Source: JACDEA01 sp963742585 (GTDB lineage Bacteria > Actinomycetota > Acidimicrobiia > Acidimicrobiales > JACDEA01). Taken from it: 64,000 bases of DNA. The first letter of the stretch is position 1, and each line of letters starts with the position of its first letter. The notes beneath the pieces are model-generated. The model worked only from the letters and a program-made list of their open reading frames with translations, searched no databases and was not told where the DNA came from. The translations under genes were made by a program, and so were the position numbers. Positions 1 to 10,178 of this stretch are shown one piece after another. The stretch covers positions 806,001 to 870,000 of the forward strand of contig CAVUMI010000006.1 in the NCBI GenBank assembly GCA_963742585.1, given 5' to 3'.

Positions 1-2032
<2,032 letters not shown>

Positions 2033-2038
2033 AGACTC

Positions 2039-2094
2039 ACGTGTCGGTGTCGAATCGGTGAAAACCACCGATTCGACACCGACACGTTGTTTTA
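2039..2094 (+). terminator. Rho-independent terminator of rpoC
   Basis: A near-perfect inverted repeat begins 6 bases after the rpoC stop. Arms 2039-2060 and 2066-2087 pair over 22 bp around a 5-base loop (aaaac), followed by gttgtttt. The stem is unusually long. The T-rich tail is only on the plus side; on the minus strand there is no T-run after the stem. It therefore serves mainly rpoC, although the convergent PrsW gene ends at 2092 inside it. Confidence 0.93.
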
Positions 2095-3114
2095 GGGCCG
2101 GCGAGCGTGGGCGCGAGTGACGCCGAGGTAGGTCTGTAGCTCGGCGATGCGGCGGCGACGGAGCTCGGTGGGCTCTGATGCGCCGCGCAGGCCGACGGTT
2201 CGCAGCTTCCAGCGAGCGAATCCGAGTTCGATTAGCTCGCGTCGCAGTTCGCGCTCAACGCGCAGTTGATCGACGCCGCTCTCGCGCACTAGCTGCACGT
2301 CGTTGACCAGCGATTGCCAGGGCGACAGCACTTCGTGACGCAAGGGGTCGTCCAGCAAGCCCCATTCGATCTCCTGCTTCAACTCGGTGTCGAGCACTTT
2401 TCGCTGATGGCTGACCCAGTAGAGGAGCCCACCGAAGAACGCAACCACCGAGATGTAGTCGGCGAGTCGCGCGCCGTTGACGTTGCCGCCGGCTAGTAAC
2501 CCGTTGTGCGCGGCATGGGCGATGACGGCCAAGCCCAACCCGGCGATGCCGCACGCGATCCGTTCCACCCATCCGCGTTGCCAGGTCGCGAGACCGAGGA
2601 ATGCTCCGAACGTGCCGGTGTAGACCGCGTGCCCGAGCATGGCCAGGCCGCCGAAGTCAGAGCGGTCGACGAACACCGTGAGGCCCGAGGCGATCGAGTC
2701 GGCCTGCACGAGGTAGAAGAGGTTTTCGGTGAACGCGAACCCGAGGCCGATGGCCGCGCCGTAAACCGCGCCGTCCGTGACGCCCTCGAACTCGAGCAAG
2801 CCGAAGCGCCGGGCCGCGAGCCACGACAACGCGAACGCGGCCATCAGGGCGATGCCCTTGGCCGGCTCCTCCACCAGCGCCGCGCTCATCGCCTCGCGCG
2901 TCAAAGTGCCGTCGCCGAACGCTTCGAGCAGGGGCTCGCGGAGGGAGATCGCGATGGCGGGCGCAACGGTGGCACCCCAAAGAGCCATGGCGACCACGAT
3001 GCCGATCGGCCCGCGCTCGTAGCGGTCGAAGAATCGCATGACCGCCAGCAACGCGAGGACTTGGACGAGCGAGAAGGGGACGAGAAAACCCGGATCGGAG
3101 AAGACGTCGGGCAT
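2092..3114 (-). CDS. PrsW-family intramembrane protease
   Basis: A 340-residue polytopic membrane protein of the PrsW (CPBP/glutamic-type) intramembrane protease family; PrsW proteins cut membrane proteins such as anti-sigma factors. Visible motifs: EEPAKG in the first catalytic helix, FAFTENLFY as the second Glu motif, and later histidines in MLGHAVYTG and AHAAHNG. After about residue 210 there is a cytosolic, charged domain (KVLDTELKQEIEWGLLDDPLRHE). The ATG at 3114 is chosen because it starts directly at the first membrane segment (PGFLVPFSLVQVLALLAVM); a longer frame upstream would overlap the previous gene. It lies 5 bases after the cNMP-domain gene and ends a same-strand run that begins with the four tail-tube-like paralogs, which could be its substrates (inference). 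Confidence 0.88.
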   Translation of the reverse strand: MPDVFSDPGFLVPFSLVQVLALLAVMRFFDRYERGPIGIVVAMALWGATVAPAIAISLREPLLEAFGDGTLTREAMSAALVEEPAKGIALMAAFALSWLAARRFGLLEFEGVTDGAVYGAAIGLGFAFTENLFYLVQADSIASGLTVFVDRSDFGGLAMLGHAVYTGTFGAFLGLATWQRGWVERIACGIAGLGLAVIAHAAHNGLLAGGNVNGARLADYISVVAFFGGLLYWVSHQRKVLDTELKQEIEWGLLDDPLRHEVLSPWQSLVNDVQLVRESGVDQLRVERELRRELIELGFARWKLRTVGLRGASEPTELRRRRIAELQTYLGVTRAHARRP

Positions 3115-3119
3115 CGGTG

Positions 3120-3536
3120 TCAGATGCCCAACGCCGCGGCCCGTTCGCCGACGATTGCCGAGATCCGCTCGCCGATCTCGGCGTGCTCGGTAACGATGGC
3201 CTGGATCTCCTCGAAGCCGAGCGCGAGCGCGAGAACTCCGCCCTCGGCGTCCGCATTGTGGGCCGCCTCGTGGACGCCGTTCAGCACCGACGCCCCAACC
3301 AGCCCACCGGGGCCGACTCTCGCGACCTCCCACGCGGACAGTCGGACGGCGACCGAACCCTCGACGACGAGGAAGAACTCCCGAACCGCGGTGCCGGCGG
3401 TGAGGAGCCGCTCACCGGGTGCGAAGCGCCGCCATTCGATGACCGCAGCGGCCTGCCGCAGCAGACGCCGCGGCAGGCCGGCGAACAAGGCGATGGTCGC
3501 GAGATCCGTGTCCCGTCCCACCCATTCTTCCGGCAT
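3120..3536 (-). CDS. Cyclic-nucleotide-binding-domain protein
   Basis: A 138-residue single-domain protein with the beta-roll pattern of the CRP/cNMP-binding fold: an N-terminal helix (FAGLPRRLLRQAAAVIEWRRFAPGERLLTAGT), the strand FFLVVEGSVAVRL, then VGPGGLVGASVL in the place of the phosphate-binding cassette. The canonical Arg of that cassette (RxA) is not seen, so nucleotide binding is doubtful. There is no DNA-binding domain. It sits 9 bases after the last tail-tube-like paralog and 5 bases before the PrsW gene, so all are probably co-transcribed. A role as a regulatory or docking partner of that cluster is inference. Confidence 0.8.
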   Translation of the reverse strand: MPEEWVGRDTDLATIALFAGLPRRLLRQAAAVIEWRRFAPGERLLTAGTAVREFFLVVEGSVAVRLSAWEVARVGPGGLVGASVLNGVHEAAHNADAEGGVLALALGFEEIQAIVTEHAEIGERISAIVGERAAALGI

Positions 3537-3545
3537 CGCGGAAGG

Positions 3546-4559
3546 CTACGAACCAAGCTTTATGGTTGCCGACTCGCAGTACACCTCGGCGCTCCATTTG
3601 CCCATGGCTGAGTTGTCTGGGGCCGATGCGGGCTGGAGGCGGATCACGCCACAGTTGCCGAGGTCGACCGTGGCCAGCGCGCTCTTGAGCGTCGGGTCGA
3701 GCCACTCGATCTTGGCGGTCTTCTCGTTGGCGTGGTTGCCGTTGATGACCAGGTCGGCGAACCAATCCATCCAGGACTTGACCGAGACTTCGGCGAACTC
3801 GGCGCGGAAGTTCGCCAGGTCAAGCAGCCCACCGCTCTTCTGCGTGATCGGCTGGCCCTGGGCGTCGCTCGATGCCGAGTCGGTCACCGTCTGCTTGATC
3901 GCGAACGTGTCGATCTTCGACACCTTTGAGGTGTCGACACCCGGAATGGTCAGCCGGCAGTTGCTGCTCAGCGCCTGCGTGCCCTTCGCTGCCGCCTGCT
4001 TTCCGACCGGCCCTGGCGGCCCGGTCTCCTGGGTCGACGGGATGATGGTCAGCCGGAAGTACTGCGGATCCTTGCTGGCGGCGTCGCACACCGGAGTTTG
4101 GACGCCGGCCAGGAGAGCCTGCGTGAACACGGTGCGCGAGACCGATTGTCCGTTGGCGTCGAGGGCATGGATCGCGCCGTCGATCCGCGGGCTGGCGCCG
4201 GCGAGCGTGCCCGCGATCCAGCCGGCGAGCGGCTTGCTGATCCCGCCGCTGATGTCGACGACGATGTCGGCGTAACGGCGTGGGCCCGGATGCTTGCTAG
4301 CGAGGGGCTGACCCTGCGCGTCGGTGCCGCGGCTCTCGACCGCCTCGGCGAACGGGCCGCCGAGCGAGACGACTTTCACTACGCCGACGTCGGCACCACC
4401 GATTTCGAGCCGGTGTGACCCCCCTACGTAGCTGCGCTCCAGAGCCCTGAACCGCGACGCCGATTGCGAGTCGTCGTCGTCGTCGGGCATAGCGACGAAC
4501 ACGATTGCGCCGACAGCGACTACAACAATCGCGGCGACGGCGATAAGAACCCTGCGCAT
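3546..4559 (-). CDS. Membrane-anchored tail-tube-like protein, paralog 4 of 4
   Basis: A 337-residue protein with one N-terminal membrane helix (residues ~4-23, RRVLIAVAAIVVVAVGAIVF), an acidic juxtamembrane stretch (MPDDDDDS), then two similar domains (~47-175 and ~198-330). Both follow the pattern of phage tail-tube proteins (gp19/Hcp fold): HRLEIGGADVGVVKVVSLGG, then a W-containing helix (LAGWIAG, later SWMDWF), a strand of the type DGAIHALDANGQSVSRTVF, and a final strand. The second domain carries a conserved Cys pair (GNCG and VYCE) also present in the three paralogs upstream. Start ATG is preceded by AAGGAGG at good spacing. Homology to tail tubes is my reading of the pattern, not a database result. 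Topology suggests an exported, surface-facing protein. Confidence 0.82.
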   Translation of the reverse strand: MRRVLIAVAAIVVVAVGAIVFVAMPDDDDDSQSASRFRALERSYVGGSHRLEIGGADVGVVKVVSLGGPFAEAVESRGTDAQGQPLASKHPGPRRYADIVVDISGGISKPLAGWIAGTLAGASPRIDGAIHALDANGQSVSRTVFTQALLAGVQTPVCDAASKDPQYFRLTIIPSTQETGPPGPVGKQAAAKGTQALSSNCRLTIPGVDTSKVSKIDTFAIKQTVTDSASSDAQGQPITQKSGGLLDLANFRAEFAEVSVKSWMDWFADLVINGNHANEKTAKIEWLDPTLKSALATVDLGNCGVIRLQPASAPDNSAMGKWSAEVYCESATIKLGS

Positions 4560-4579
4560 CGAGAGCCTCCTTGTGACTC

Positions 4580-5578
4580 CTAGATCGGTGCGATCGTTTC
4601 GCAGTACAAGTCGGCGGTCATCTTGGGAATGGTGTCGCCGCTCGCTGCCGTGGCGGCGCCCAGCTTGAAGATCCCGCAGTTACTCAGGTCGAGCGTGAGC
4701 GTCACACCCTTGAGATCCGGCGTAAGCAGCTCGATCTTGACGGGCTTCTCCGACTGTGGCCCCGAGTTGCCCTTGAGCGCGAAGTCCTCGAACCACGCCA
4801 CCCAGCTCGGCGCGCTCACTTCGGAGAAGTCGATTCGCAGGTTGCCGAGATTGAGCGGTCCGCCCCCGCCCTTGCTGGAGAACCGTCCGTCTTCGACCGC
4901 ATTTTCCACCACCGTCTGCTTGATCGTGAGCGCGTCGACCTTCGAGACCCGGTTCGTCTCCAGACCGGGAATGCTGACCCGGAAATTCGCCGCCAGCATC
5001 GCACCCTTGGTGGCTGCGGACGCCTTTGCCGGCGCACCGCCGCCCTTGACAGTCTTGGTTGACTCGGGCGACAGCGTCAGTCGGACGTTTGCCGCCTCCT
5101 TGCTCGCACCGTCGAGCGCAGGGAATTGGATTTCCGTCAGCAGCGCGTTCTGGAACTCGGTACGACTCACCGGCGTCCCTTTCGCGTCGGTCGTCGTCAG
5201 TGCGCCGTTACGCCGGGAGCTGCCGCCGCCCTTGATGGTGTCGGCGATCCACTTGGTGAGGGCGGTCGGAAGCGCGCTGACGTCGAGCACGATGTCGGCT
5301 TGGCGGACGGCACCGAGGTGTTTCTCGCCCCCCAGCGGTCCGCCGGCGATGACGTCGGCGAACGGCCCTCCCGGCGAGGCGACCTTGACCGCGCCCGCGT
5401 CAGCACCGTCTAACTCGAGCCGGTAGGAACCCACCGCATAGGACCGAGATTCCGAAACGGCCCGGAAGCGCGACGCCGACTCCGTGTCACCATCGTCGTC
5501 GTCCGGCATTGCCACGAACACGATTGCACCTGCCGCAACGACGACAATCGCGGCGATGGCTATCAGTACCCTGCGCAT
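4580..5578 (-). CDS. Membrane-anchored tail-tube-like protein, paralog 3 of 4
   Basis: A 332-residue paralog of its neighbours: N-terminal helix RRVLIAIAAIVVVAAGAIVF, acidic MPDDDDGDTES, then two tail-tube-like domains. Domain 1 begins YRLELDGADAGAVKVASPGG, continues with ADIVLDVSALPTALTKWIAD and RRNGALTTTDAKGTPVSR, and closes with an aliphatic strand ending LTLSPE. Domain 2 begins RVSIPGLETNRVSKVDAL and continues LRIDFSEVSAPSWVAWFEDF. The Cys pair SNCG and LYCE is conserved. The ATG at 5578 is preferred to one 21 codons upstream because it has an AAGGGGGG ribosome site and starts exactly like the paralogs. This copy shows the gp19-type pattern most clearly. Confidence 0.82.
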   Translation of the reverse strand: MRRVLIAIAAIVVVAAGAIVFVAMPDDDDGDTESASRFRAVSESRSYAVGSYRLELDGADAGAVKVASPGGPFADVIAGGPLGGEKHLGAVRQADIVLDVSALPTALTKWIADTIKGGGSSRRNGALTTTDAKGTPVSRTEFQNALLTEIQFPALDGASKEAANVRLTLSPESTKTVKGGGAPAKASAATKGAMLAANFRVSIPGLETNRVSKVDALTIKQTVVENAVEDGRFSSKGGGGPLNLGNLRIDFSEVSAPSWVAWFEDFALKGNSGPQSEKPVKIELLTPDLKGVTLTLDLSNCGIFKLGAATAASGDTIPKMTADLYCETIAPI

Positions 5579-5661
5579 CTTGCGCCCCCCTTGGTGGGTT
5601 GCTTGAAACAACTGTCGCGCCGTTGGAACAACGGTGTCCACGATCCTGTTCCCGGGTTAGG

Positions 5662-6948
5662 TCAAAGTTTCCCGTCGCAATTCTCATCCACGTTATTCCC
5701 GGCGACTTCGGTCGCGCCCGGCTTGACCATCGCATTGGTGTCATTGCAGTCGCCCGACTGCGCACTGAACCCGGCAGGCGCATTTGGCCCCGGGGCTTGT
5801 GTTGTCTCCGCCGTACCGAAGCCGTCGGCGTCTTGGTCCCGGAAGAACGTTTTGAGCGTGGTGGTCGTAGCCGATGGGGTGGTGGTCGTCGCTGCGAGCG
5901 TGCCGGTGCACTGACCTTGGACGGTCCTGTCGTTCACGGTGCTGGGATTGCCGTCGTCGCACGGCGTGCCGTTGGGCACCATCGTGACCGTCGTCGCCGG
6001 GTTGCTCGAGGTCGTCGTCGCCGCGCCCGGGAAGACGGCGAACGTCGGCGGCCGGAGCCTCTCGCAGTAGAGATCCGCGGCCATCCGCGGTGCGGTGTCG
6101 ACGAACGAGTTCAGCCTGAAGATCCCGCAGTCCCTGAAATCGAGTGTCGCTACTGGCCTCCCTCCACCGTCGAGGTATTCGAGCAGGACGGACTCCTCCT
6201 CGTGGTCCGCATCGAGCACGTTTTCCTCGAACCAGTTGAGCCAGGACGCCGCCGAGCTCTCCAAGAACTCGGCGCGGAGGTTGCCGAGCTCAAGGGGGCC
6301 GCCCCGCGCTCGCTTGATGGTTACGGCCGCGATGCTGGAGACGCCCGATGTGTTGATGCCGGACACTGTGAGGCGGAAGCTCGGCGTGTGGAACGCACCC
6401 TGGTTCGACACACCTGATTTCGGCGTCGTGTTGTTGCCGGGAATCGATGTCGACGTCTGGGGTGCCAGTGTCAAACGCAAGAAGCCCGTGGTGGGCATGG
6501 CCTTGTCGAGAGCCGGGAACGTCAATTCGGTAAGGACCGCCCCGGTGAACTCGGTCCGGGTCTGCACCTTCTGACTCGAATTGAGGAGGACGACGGCACC
6601 GTCACGCGGCGCGCTCCCTTGGACGGTGTCGAGTATCCAGGTCGCCAGCGCAGGCGGGACGACGGCGATGTCGAGAACGATGTCGCCCGGCCGTGAGCTT
6701 ATGACCCGCTTGGTTCCGTCCGGCTGGACGGCGACCTCGCCCACGGGACGCACGCCGAGCGAGGCGACTCTCACCGCGCCGGCGTCGGCACCACCGATCT
6801 CGAGGCGGAAAGAGCCCGGGACGTACGACCGCTCGATGGCGCGCAGGCCATCGGCCGACATGTCGTCGTTTGAAGGCACCACCACGAACGCCACGGCCGC
6901 GGCCGCGACAACGGCGATCGCGCCAAGAACAATCAGAACCCTGCGCAT
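5662..6948 (-). CDS. Membrane-anchored tail-tube-like protein with MopE-like tail, paralog 2 of 4
   Basis: A 428-residue paralog with the same N-terminal helix (RRVLIVLGAIAVVAAAAVAF), two tail-tube-like domains and the Cys pair RDCG/LYCE. It is longer by about 100 residues at the C-terminus. That tail has a Thr-rich linker (TTTSSNPATT), a motif GTPCDDGNPSTVND, a second Thr-rich linker, and a calcium- or metal-binding repeat of the MopE/thrombospondin-3 kind (DQDADGFG, then SGDCNDTNAMVKPGATEV and DENCDG). Such repeats occur on secreted bacterial surface proteins, which supports an outside location. Start ATG follows TAAGGGGGCGC. Confidence 0.82.
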   Translation of the reverse strand: MRRVLIVLGAIAVVAAAAVAFVVVPSNDDMSADGLRAIERSYVPGSFRLEIGGADAGAVRVASLGVRPVGEVAVQPDGTKRVISSRPGDIVLDIAVVPPALATWILDTVQGSAPRDGAVVLLNSSQKVQTRTEFTGAVLTELTFPALDKAMPTTGFLRLTLAPQTSTSIPGNNTTPKSGVSNQGAFHTPSFRLTVSGINTSGVSSIAAVTIKRARGGPLELGNLRAEFLESSAASWLNWFEENVLDADHEEESVLLEYLDGGGRPVATLDFRDCGIFRLNSFVDTAPRMAADLYCERLRPPTFAVFPGAATTTSSNPATTVTMVPNGTPCDDGNPSTVNDRTVQGQCTGTLAATTTTPSATTTTLKTFFRDQDADGFGTAETTQAPGPNAPAGFSAQSGDCNDTNAMVKPGATEVAGNNVDENCDGKL

Positions 6949-6972
6949 TTCTTGCGCCCCCTTAGGAGTTGG

Positions 6973-7914
6973 TCAGAATCGGATTTCCGGCAGTTGTTCG
7001 CAGTACAGCTCGGCGATGTGAGTCGTCGTAGTGTCAACCACGCCGAATTCCGACTTGAACGGCCCGCACTGACGGAGTTCGATCCGCAGGACGGCGTTCT
7101 CGCCTTGAGGCGCCAAGAACTCGAGCGTCATGTTCTTCTCCATCGCGCCGCCCGAGTTGCCTGCGAACCAGTCCTGCCATGGCTTGGCGCCGGCGTCCGC
7201 GAACGAGACCCGCAGGTCCGAAACCGCAATCATCGACGCAGACTGTCCGGCCCCGACTGTGTTCGTCGGGATGGTAAACCCGACCCCTTCGATCTTGGAC
7301 ACCTTGGTGGCGTCGAAGCTCGGAATGACCAGTCGGCAGCGTATTTGCGTGATCGCCGGTGTCGTGTTGGCCGGTCCGATGCTGCCGGTCGGCGGTGCCG
7401 GCGTCAGTTGACCGACCTTGATCGTGAGACGAAATACCGGCGGCGCGGTACTGGCCGGGTCACAGGTCGTTTGCAAGCCGACCACGGCGCCGTTTTGGAA
7501 GTTGAGCCGGCTCAGCGGTCCCGGGGCGCTGCCGAATCCGACGAGCGCGCCGTTTCTGAGCCCTGACCGGCCCTTCAGCGCGTCGTCGACCCAACTGAGC
7601 ATCCTGAACAGCTGCTGCGCGTTGACGTCGAGCACGATGTTCGGGAGCAATACCGAGCCCTGGGCCTTCGTGCCGCCCGCGCCGCTGGTGACGTTGGCCG
7701 TTTTTCCAACCGGACCGACGACCTTGACGGCGCCGATATCGGCGCCGGCCAGTTCGAGGCGCCACGACGTGGTTTTCGGTGCGGTCGATTCGGCGGCACG
7801 GAACCGCGTGGCTGACCTCGTGGAGCCGTTGTCATCCGATGGCGCCACGACGAAGACGAACAAGCCGACCGCGATGATCGCGACGGCACCGAGCACAAGA
7901 ACGAGCTTGCGCAT
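6973..7914 (-). CDS. Membrane-anchored tail-tube-like protein, paralog 1 of 4
   Basis: The first gene of the apparent operon, 313 residues. The N-terminal helix (RKLVLVLGAVAIIAVGLFVF) is followed by APSDDNGS and two domains like those of the other three copies: WRLELAGADIGAVKVVGPVG with LSWVDDALKG and RNGALVGFGSAPGPLSR, then RLVIPSFDATKVSKIEG with LRVSFADAGAKPWQDWF. The QCG/LYCE Cys pair is present. It is the most divergent of the four. Its ribosome site is an unusual run of G (GCAGGGGGGGACT). No convincing promoter was found in the 169 bases between it and the divergent esterase gene at 8084. Confidence 0.8.
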   Translation of the reverse strand: MRKLVLVLGAVAIIAVGLFVFVVAPSDDNGSTRSATRFRAAESTAPKTTSWRLELAGADIGAVKVVGPVGKTANVTSGAGGTKAQGSVLLPNIVLDVNAQQLFRMLSWVDDALKGRSGLRNGALVGFGSAPGPLSRLNFQNGAVVGLQTTCDPASTAPPVFRLTIKVGQLTPAPPTGSIGPANTTPAITQIRCRLVIPSFDATKVSKIEGVGFTIPTNTVGAGQSASMIAVSDLRVSFADAGAKPWQDWFAGNSGGAMEKNMTLEFLAPQGENAVLRIELRQCGPFKSEFGVVDTTTTHIAELYCEQLPEIRF

Positions 7915-8083
7915 AGTCCCCCCTGCCCCCTACCGCCTAGCTCATGTCAGACGACTCAAGCTGTCTCCAAGGGTACGCCCATCTGGCGCACTACATGCAT
8001 TCTGTCGTGCGGGGCGACGTCGTGGCCACCGGTTGGTGTGCTTGCACAAGCTGGGGCCCGCCCGCACGTCGTACCGTCGCACC

Positions 8084-9469
8084 ATGACGGATCTGCAACT
8101 GGCGGTGTCGGAGCAGGCCGAGGCGCTGGCGGTCCCCGGCGTGGCGGTCGGCGTATTGCATAGGGGTGAGGCGTCCTACGCCTTTCACGGCGTGACGAGC
8201 ATCGAGAACCCGCTCGACGTCGACGCGTCGACGCTCTTCCAGTTCGGGTCGACCGGCAAGACGTACACGGCAACCGCCATGCTCAAGCTGGTCGAGCTGG
8301 GGATGGTGGATCTTGACGCTCCGGTGCGGCGCTATGTGCCCGAACTCAAGCTCAAGGACGACCGCGTTGCGGAGCAGGTGACCATCCTCCAACTCTTCAA
8401 TCACACTGCGGGTTGGGCGGGCGACCTGATGCAGGACACCGGCGACGGCGATGACGCACTCGAGAAGTACGTCGCCAACATGGCCACGATCGAGCAAGTC
8501 ACCGCGCTGGGCGAAACCGTCTCCTACAACAACGCCTCGCTGTCGCTGGCCGGCCACGTCATCGCACGCACGATGGGAATGACCTACGAGCAGGCGATCA
8601 AGGAGCTCCTGTTCGAGCCGCTCGGCCTCACCAGCACCTACTTCTTCATGAACGAGATCATGACCCGGCGCTTCGTCGCCGGTCACCGGCAGGACCCCGA
8701 CGGAACGATCAAGGTCGCCCGGCCATGGGCGTTGCCGCGGGGCGGCGCGCCGGCGGGGGGGATGTCGGCCAATGCGGCCGACCAACTCGCGTGGGCACGC
8801 TTTCACCTCGGCGACGGCACCGCGGCCGACGGCACGCGAGTGCTTTCCAAGGAACTGCTCGACCGCATGAAGGAACCAACGGTCGACATGCGCGGCAGCG
8901 CGCTCGGCGACTACGTCGGCATCAGCTGGCTGCTCAAGGATGAGGGCGGCGTGCGTTTCGTCTCGCACGGGGGTACGACCAACGGGCATCACTCGACCTT
9001 CGTGATGCTGCCCGAGCATGACTTCGCGATCATCTCGATGACCAACTGCGGACCCAACGGTCCACAGTTCAACGATGACATCGAGAAGTGGGCGCTCCAG
9101 ACCTACCTGGGCATCGTGATCGAGGATCCCGAGCCACTGTCGTTGAGCGATGCCGAGTTGGCTCCTTACGTCGGTGACTACGAGACGATCGCTGTGGCCG
9201 TCCACATCAAGGCCGACGGAGGCCGCCTGTGGGCGACCGTGGACGTCAAGCCGGAGATGTTGAAGATTTTGCAAGAGCAACTTGGTGAAGAGGTCCCCGA
9301 CCAACCGCCGGTCCCACTTGGGATTCTCGCAGGTGACAACGACCGCTACATCGTCCCCGAAGGTCCCGGCAAGGGCATGCGCGGTTACTTCGCGCGCAAT
9401 GCCGCCGGCGATGTCGAGGGCGTCCACCTCGGCGGCCGCCTGGCCACCAAGGTCAGCGTCGACGCGTAG
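8084..9469 (+). CDS. Serine beta-lactamase-fold hydrolase (class C/esterase type)
   Basis: A 461-residue protein of the beta-lactamase/transpeptidase-like family (class C beta-lactamases, D-aminopeptidases, EstB-type esterases). The catalytic set is visible: STGK (Ser-x-x-Lys, ~residue 64), YNN (Tyr-x-Asn, ~150), and SHGGT in the place of the KTG triad (~300). A C-terminal lipocalin-like region follows from about residue 360. No signal peptide, so probably cytosolic. The ATG at 8084 is used since family homology starts right there (AVPGVAVGVLHRGE). It is a paralog of the gene at 18608. The substrate is unknown; D-amino-acid esters or peptides are possible given the nearby D-aminoacylase locus. 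Its 3' end overlaps the convergent permease gene by 17 bases. Confidence 0.88.
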   Translation: MTDLQLAVSEQAEALAVPGVAVGVLHRGEASYAFHGVTSIENPLDVDASTLFQFGSTGKTYTATAMLKLVELGMVDLDAPVRRYVPELKLKDDRVAEQVTILQLFNHTAGWAGDLMQDTGDGDDALEKYVANMATIEQVTALGETVSYNNASLSLAGHVIARTMGMTYEQAIKELLFEPLGLTSTYFFMNEIMTRRFVAGHRQDPDGTIKVARPWALPRGGAPAGGMSANAADQLAWARFHLGDGTAADGTRVLSKELLDRMKEPTVDMRGSALGDYVGISWLLKDEGGVRFVSHGGTTNGHHSTFVMLPEHDFAIISMTNCGPNGPQFNDDIEKWALQTYLGIVIEDPEPLSLSDAELAPYVGDYETIAVAVHIKADGGRLWATVDVKPEMLKILQEQLGEEVPDQPPVPLGILAGDNDRYIVPEGPGKGMRGYFARNAAGDVEGVHLGGRLATKVSVDA

Positions 9470-10178
9470 CGGCGCGGTAGCTGAGCAGCAGGCCGGCGGC
9501 GCACCACGCGGCGACGACTGAGAACGCGAGTGCGGCGCTCACGGTGTAGTCACCGGTGAGACTCCCGCGTATGACGTCGGCCATGTACTCGACCGGGAGC
9601 AATCGGTGCACCGCCCGCACGGTGTCGGGCAGCCGGTCGGCAGGAAAGTTGATCGGCGAGAACAGCAGGATGCCGAGGCTCAGGAAGGTGGCGACCTGTT
9701 GGGCCACCTCGGGCCGGAGAACCGAGGCGATGGCGTAGCCGACCGACGCGCCGGTGAGCGCGACGAGCGCCACCGCGGGAATCACCGCCCAACCAAACTG
9801 CAGGTTGATGTCGAAGCGGATTGACGCCACCAGCAGCGTTACCGCGGTGCCCGGCAGCTGCACCAGGAGCCAATAGGTCACGTCGGCAGCCAGCGGCGCC
9901 AGACGGGGAACCGGGAGCGTGGCCACGTACTCATGGCGGCCGGTGTGCTTGGCCTGGCTCACCTCCTGAGGCACGACCGTGAGACCGAGGATGATCAAAC
10001 CGAGCGTGGGCGCACCCGTCGCGAAGTAGAGCGCGGTTGTCTGGTCGATGTTCGGTACCAGCAGGGCGAACCCGAAGACGATCCCGAGGCCGAGCATCAC
10101 CTGGATGAGCACCATCGTCGGCAAGAACGAGCGCGAGCGCAGGTACTGCCACTTGAGCAGTAGCCAGTAGCTAGTCAC
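9453..10178 (-). CDS. ABC-2 type exporter permease
   Basis: A 241-residue membrane protein with six hydrophobic segments in the layout of ABC-2 transporter permeases (drug, lipid or polysaccharide export): a first segment MVLIQVMLGLGIVFGFALLV, middle segments around PTLGLIILGLTVVP and YWLLVQLPGTAVTLLVASI, and a last pair near GILLFSPINFPADRLP. It overlaps the ATPase gene upstream by 8 bases, so the two are translationally coupled and form one exporter. Confidence 0.88.
   Translation of the reverse strand: MTSYWLLLKWQYLRSRSFLPTMVLIQVMLGLGIVFGFALLVPNIDQTTALYFATGAPTLGLIILGLTVVPQEVSQAKHTGRHEYVATLPVPRLAPLAADVTYWLLVQLPGTAVTLLVASIRFDINLQFGWAVIPAVALVALTGASVGYAIASVLRPEVAQQVATFLSLGILLFSPINFPADRLPDTVRAVHRLLPVEYMADVIRGSLTGDYTVSAALAFSVVAAWCAAGLLLSYRAATRRR

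Noticed and set aside
2506..4275. A long plus-strand open frame opposite the PrsW, cNMP and tail-tube-like genes.
   Set aside because: The minus-strand genes have clear motifs, ribosome sites and tight spacing; the opposite frame is Arg/Glu/Pro-rich noise.
3546..7914. The tail-tube-like genes as part of a prophage or a complete contractile injection system.
   Set aside because: No terminase, capsid, sheath, baseplate, spike or AAA+ gene is nearby, and every copy has its own membrane anchor.
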